Source: Solirubrobacterales bacterium
Lineage (GTDB): Bacteria > Actinomycetota > Thermoleophilia > Solirubrobacterales > Solirubrobacteraceae
Assembly (NCBI GenBank): GCA_013696535.1
Contig: JACCYI010000366.1
Span: 1 to 9,112, forward strand
Direction of reading: 5' to 3'
Length of the DNA stretch: 9,112 nt
The translations under genes were made by a program, and so were the position numbers. Each line of letters starts with the position of its first letter. Position 1 is the stretch's first letter. The notes under the pieces were generated by a model. The model ran no database searches, was not told the DNA's origin, and saw nothing but the letters and a program-made list of their open reading frames with translations. Shown here piece after piece: positions 5,877-9,112 of the stretch.

Positions 5877-7013
5877 ATGGACCTGACCCTCTCGCCTCAG
5901 GAAGAGGAGTTCCGCGACGAGCTGCGCGGGTGGCTGGCCGATCATCATCCGGGTGAGGAGCCCGCCGCAGACCCGGAGCAGTTCGACTTCCGGCGTGCGT
6001 GGCAGCGGAGGCTCAACGAGCGCGGCTGGGCCGGGCTGAGCTGGCCCGAGGCCTACGGAGGAGCGGGCGCGACCCTGGTCGAGCAGGCCATCTTCTACGA
6101 GGAGATCGCCCGCTCGGGCGCGCCGCCGATGGCCAACGTGCTGGGCCTCGCGATGGGCGGCCCGACCGTGATCGCCCACGGCGACGAGGCACAGAAGGAT
6201 CGCTACCTCTCTCCCATCCTCTCCGCCGACGAGATCTGGTGTCAGGGTTTCTCGGAGCCCGACTCGGGTTCTGATCTCGCGTCCCTGAAGACCCGGGCGG
6301 TGCGCTCGGGCGACGAGTGGATCGTCACGGGCCAGAAGGTGTGGACCACGATGGCGCATCAATCCAAGTGGTGCATGCTCGTCGCCCGCACGGACGCCGA
6401 GGTGCCCAAGCACCGGGGGCTCAGCTACTTCCTGATGGACATGGAGCAGGACGGCGTCGACATCCGCCCGCTGCGCCAGATCACCGGCGAGGCGGAGTTC
6501 AACGAGCTGTTCATCGAAGAGGCCCGGATCCCCCATGCCAACATCATCGGCGGCCAGGACAACGGCTGGGCGGTGGCCATCACCACGCTGATGCACGAGC
6601 GGGCCGGCCTGGCGTTCGCGCTGCAGGTCGGCGTCCAGATCGCACTCCGCGAGCTGGTGGCGGCAGCCCGAGAGTCGGGCGCGGCGGTCGACCCCGTCGT
6701 GCGCCAGCGCCTCGCCCAGCTCTACATCGAGGCGCAGGCCCTGCGCCTGAACGCCTACCGCGGTCTGACCGCCACCATGAAGCGAGGAGCTCCGGGTCCG
6801 GAAGGATCGCTCGGCAAGTGGCACTGGGCGGAAGTCAACCAGGCGCTCACCGAGCTCGCCCTCGACCTCGCCGGAGCCCGTGCCCAGCTGGGCGACGACC
6901 AGTGGGCCTACCGGTTCCTGCGCGCCCGCGGCAACTCGATCGAGGGCGGGACGACCGAGATCCTCAAGAACATCGTGGCCGAGCGCGTGCTCGGGCTGCC
7001 TCGAGCGAAGTAG
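5877..7013 (+). CDS. Acyl-CoA dehydrogenase, probable catalytic (alpha) subunit
   Basis: This is a FAD-dependent enzyme that introduces an alpha-beta double bond into an acyl-CoA thioester. Its 378 residues cover the whole family fold. The N-terminal helical domain runs to about 118. The middle domain has the signature GFSEPDSGSDLASL (124-137) and TGQKVWTT (151-158). The C-terminal helical domain begins near 228 and ends with the FAD-contact segment GNSIEGGTTEI (352-362). Glu241 in MHERAG lies at the helix-G position that serves as base in isovaleryl- and long-chain acyl-CoA dehydrogenases; the MCAD-type position in the later loop is Gly. The sequence resembles the FadE26/ChsE4 type of actinobacteria. 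The partner gene starts nine bases after its stop, supporting a heteromeric enzyme. The substrate is unknown; steroid or other bulky CoA esters are possible but inferred. The start ATG lacks a ribosome-binding site. Confidence 0.93.
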   Translation: MDLTLSPQEEEFRDELRGWLADHHPGEEPAADPEQFDFRRAWQRRLNERGWAGLSWPEAYGGAGATLVEQAIFYEEIARSGAPPMANVLGLAMGGPTVIAHGDEAQKDRYLSPILSADEIWCQGFSEPDSGSDLASLKTRAVRSGDEWIVTGQKVWTTMAHQSKWCMLVARTDAEVPKHRGLSYFLMDMEQDGVDIRPLRQITGEAEFNELFIEEARIPHANIIGGQDNGWAVAITTLMHERAGLAFALQVGVQIALRELVAAARESGAAVDPVVRQRLAQLYIEAQALRLNAYRGLTATMKRGAPGPEGSLGKWHWAEVNQALTELALDLAGARAQLGDDQWAYRFLRARGNSIEGGTTEILKNIVAERVLGLPRAK

Positions 7014-7022
7014 GGGGACACG

Positions 7023-8075
7023 GTGGACTTCGATCTCTCCGAGGATCAGCGGACGATCAAGCGCACCGCGCGCGAGTTCCTCGCCGCCCGCTATCGCCTC
7101 GAGGAAGTGCGCCGGCTGGCGCTCGAAGAGCCCGACGGCTTCACTTCCGCGCAGTGGGAGGAGATCGCGGCGCTCGGCTGGCCCGAGCTCGCCGACCCGG
7201 AGCAGGGCCTCGGCACGGTCGAGCTCGCCGTCGTCAGCGAGGAGCTGGGCTACGCGCTGGCTCCTTCGCCGCTGCAGTCGACCTGGGCGGCCACCGCGCT
7301 GCTGGCTGCGGGCGGGCGGTCAGACGCTCTGGCGGGTGGGCGACGCGGGAGCGTCGCCATGTGGGACGCCGACGAACTCGGCGAACCTGACGCCTCGACC
7401 CTGTCGCCCGGCGACGACGGCACCCTGACCGGCACGAAGATCGCGGTTGCCGACGCCGGTTTCGCCGACGGCCTGGTCATCACGGCAGCGGGAGGCCGGC
7501 ATTTCCTGGTCGAGGCGGACGCCCCCGGCGTGACCATCACGCGGTCGGGGTCGATCGATCCGACGAGGCGACTGTTCGAGGTGACGCTCGACGGGGTGTC
7601 GGGAGAGCTGCTGGACGGCGAGCCCCACGCGTTCGGCCGCGCATGGCACGCCATCGCGATCGCCACCGCCGCGGAGTCGGTCGGAGTGGCGGAGCGAGCG
7701 ATGGAGATGTCGGTCGCCTACGCGAAGGAACGCCAGCAGTTCGGGCGCCCCATCGGCACCTATCAGGCCGTCTCGCACCGCTGCGCGCAGATGCTGCTCG
7801 AGGTCGAGGGAGCCCGCTCGCTCGTCTACTGGGCGGCATGGGCGCTGGACTTCGAGCCCGAGATCGCTTCCGTGGCCTCCTCGGCGGCGAAGGCCTACGC
7901 GTCTGACTGCGGTTCGCGGGTGACCGGCTCGGCCATCCAGGTGCACGGCGGCATCGGATTCACGTGGGAGCACGATCTGCAGTTCTTCTTCAAGCGTGCC
8001 GCGGCGCTGGCTCACCACTACGGTGACGCTCGGTGGCATCGCGATCAGGTGGCTGAAGCTGTGCTCGACGCGTAG
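7023..8075 (+). CDS. Acyl-CoA dehydrogenase-like, probable non-catalytic (beta) subunit
   Basis: The 350-residue protein has the acyl-CoA dehydrogenase fold: an N-terminal helical domain opening with MDFDLSEDQ, a shortened middle domain (about 110-200) lacking the usual SEPxxGSD signature, and a C-terminal domain with ERQQFGRPIG (236-245) and HGGIGFTWEHDL (308-319). No Glu is found at the helix-G position (around residues 209-213) or at the later loop position (around 330-335), so both known catalytic sites seem vacant. This matches the beta subunits of alpha2beta2 enzymes such as FadE27/ChsE5, where the FAD site is shared across the dimer interface. Arg237 and FGRPIG, conserved FAD contacts, are kept. 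It starts with GTG at 7023, preceded by GGGGGA (7013-7018), and follows the alpha gene by nine bases. It ends 59 bases from the convergent LCP gene; no clear terminator is seen between them. Confidence 0.9.
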   Translation: MDFDLSEDQRTIKRTAREFLAARYRLEEVRRLALEEPDGFTSAQWEEIAALGWPELADPEQGLGTVELAVVSEELGYALAPSPLQSTWAATALLAAGGRSDALAGGRRGSVAMWDADELGEPDASTLSPGDDGTLTGTKIAVADAGFADGLVITAAGGRHFLVEADAPGVTITRSGSIDPTRRLFEVTLDGVSGELLDGEPHAFGRAWHAIAIATAAESVGVAERAMEMSVAYAKERQQFGRPIGTYQAVSHRCAQMLLEVEGARSLVYWAAWALDFEPEIASVASSAAKAYASDCGSRVTGSAIQVHGGIGFTWEHDLQFFFKRAAALAHHYGDARWHRDQVAEAVLDA

Positions 8076-8134
8076 AGGGTCAGACTCCGCGGTCGACGGA
8101 TCGGCGCGCCCGCCACCACAGGCCGCTCGCTACC

Positions 8135-9112
8135 TCACCTCAGGAAGCGCGCCACCTCGGCCTGCTTCTCGGCTTCTGAGACCACGAGCCCCGCGCCGCC
8201 GTCAGGCAGTGTCGTGGCGCCGGACGGCTTCAACACTCGAGTGCTGGGCGATCCGCCCGTGGCCACCGAACCGAAGAGCCCGAGCAGGGACGGCCCGGCC
8301 ATGTCTGAGCGCACCGCCTTCGGTGCCGCCCAGGAGACGAGCGGAAGTCTGACGAAGGTGGCCGGCGACACGAGGCGGCCCTTGATCGCCCCCAGGATCT
8401 TCTGCTGACGCCGCGCGCGCGTGAGGTCGTTCTCGCTCGGCCGGCACTCGTTCTTGCGCGTGCGGGCGAGAGCGAGCGCCTGCTTGCCGTCGAGGTGGTT
8501 CTCGCCCGCCTTCAACCGCAGCGTGTACCCGCCGTTCTTGAAGCCTCCGTTGATGCGCGACACCACGCAGCCGGTCCTCAGATCGACCCCTCCGAGCGCG
8601 TCGATGAAGTCGGGGAAGTTGGCGAAGTTGACTTCGACGAGGTGGTTGATCTCGATTCCGAGATAGGTCTTGACGGTCTTCACGGCCAGGGCCGGCCCGC
8701 CGATGGCGTAGGCCGCGTTGATCTTGTTGCGCCCGTTCCCCGGGATGTCCACCACGGTGTCGCGAGGGATGGAGAGACGCGCGGAGGCGCCTCCACCCGC
8801 CCGCATGAGCAGGATGGTGTCCGAGCGTGAGGGTCCGCCGGTGCTCGAGCCCGGCTCGCTGGTCTCCTTGGTGCGCGCGTCGGAGCCCAACACGAGGATG
8901 GTGTTGGGGGAGGTCAATGTGTTCGAGGAGGAGTCAAGCGCCGAGCCGGCGGAATCCGATACGTCCTGTCGCTGCAGTTGGGCGGAGACGAGGAACAGCA
9001 CCAACGATCCGACGATCCAGCCAACGATCGCGAGCGCCGCGAAGCGAACGATACGGCCGGGCGAGAGCTGCCTGCGGCGCTTCGGAACCCGGTCGGCTTC
9101 ACCTTCCTCCGC
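8135..9112 (-). CDS. LytR-CpsA-Psr (LCP) family protein, 5' end cut by window
   Basis: Proteins of this family transfer lipid-linked glycopolymers, such as teichoic acids or arabinogalactan, to peptidoglycan outside the membrane. The frame is open to the window edge, so the N-terminus is partial; a TTG at 9004 lies inside the membrane helix and is not the true start. The visible 325 residues begin with a basic cytoplasmic tail (KRRRQ), then one membrane helix (about residues 24-43). A polar linker follows, then the extracellular LCP domain from about 71. Hallmarks are GSDAR (76-80), RSDT (96-99), SIPRDT (114-119), KINAAYAIGG (130-139), ARTRK (216-220) and DLTRARRQQ (229-237), which bind the pyrophosphate lipid. 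Cys182 and Cys223 could form a disulfide. The C-terminal 85 residues after the core are not recognised. No capsule or wall-polymer genes are in the window. It converges on the dehydrogenase pair. Confidence 0.94.
   Translation of the reverse strand, partial: AEEGEADRVPKRRRQLSPGRIVRFAALAIVGWIVGSLVLFLVSAQLQRQDVSDSAGSALDSSSNTLTSPNTILVLGSDARTKETSEPGSSTGGPSRSDTILLMRAGGGASARLSIPRDTVVDIPGNGRNKINAAYAIGGPALAVKTVKTYLGIEINHLVEVNFANFPDFIDALGGVDLRTGCVVSRINGGFKNGGYTLRLKAGENHLDGKQALALARTRKNECRPSENDLTRARRQQKILGAIKGRLVSPATFVRLPLVSWAAPKAVRSDMAGPSLLGLFGSVATGGSPSTRVLKPSGATTLPDGGAGLVVSEAEKQAEVARFLR

Noticed and set aside
5649..6824. A 391-codon minus-strand open frame across the EamA end and the first dehydrogenase
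   Set aside because: It overlaps two well-supported genes, has low-complexity shadow composition and no family motif.
6317..7390. A 357-codon plus-strand open frame overlapping both dehydrogenases in another frame
   Set aside because: Arg/Pro/Gly-rich shadow; both underlying genes have clear family signatures in their own frames.
8076..8134. Possible terminator between the second dehydrogenase and the LCP gene
   Set aside because: Only very short pairings are visible and there is no T-tract on either strand.
9002..9004. TTG at 9004 as the start of the LCP gene
   Set aside because: The frame stays open to the window edge, and the upstream residues supply the basic tail and first half of the membrane helix expected in this family.

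Overview
The window is about 9.1 kb of GC-rich, gene-dense DNA. Its gene content is ordinary for a bacterium: a bacterial/eukaryotic-type glycyl-tRNA synthetase, an FmdB-type zinc ribbon, a membrane HD-GYP protein, two transporters, a pair of acyl-CoA dehydrogenases and an LCP cell-wall ligase. Composition, the LCP protein, the acyl-CoA dehydrogenase pair and two starts that look leaderless suggest a high-GC actinobacterium. The feel is of the Thermoleophilia/Solirubrobacterales, but that placement is an impression and cannot be proved from this sequence.

Layout. The left end holds glyS on the minus strand, with its 3' end cut off by the window edge. A short divergent gap separates it from a small plus-strand gene for an FmdB-like zinc ribbon with a serine-rich tail. 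That gene ends 10 bp from the end of a convergent minus-strand gene for a membrane-bound HD-GYP phosphodiesterase. Next comes a 443-bp gap (3094-3536) without a convincing gene but with several strong inverted repeats. It lies between the divergent HD-GYP gene and a plus-strand MFS exporter. A 105-bp gap with a perfect CATAAG/CTTATG dyad leads to an EamA/DMT permease. Fifteen and nine bases then separate the permease from two acyl-CoA dehydrogenase genes in tandem. Finally, a minus-strand LytR-CpsA-Psr gene converges on them, and its N-terminus runs off the right edge.

How the genes work together. The only clear functional unit is the acyl-CoA dehydrogenase pair. The first subunit has a complete signature and a Glu at the helix-G catalytic position. 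The second has the fold but no Glu at either known catalytic position. This matches the alpha2beta2 heteromeric enzymes best known from mycobacterial steroid side-chain degradation. The permease may be co-transcribed with them. The other genes look like independent housekeeping or envelope functions.

No obviously new multi-gene system is visible: no CRISPR, transposase, toxin-antitoxin or defence genes. The most unusual non-coding signal is the hairpin cluster upstream of the MFS gene, which could be a cis-acting RNA element of a kind I do not recognise.
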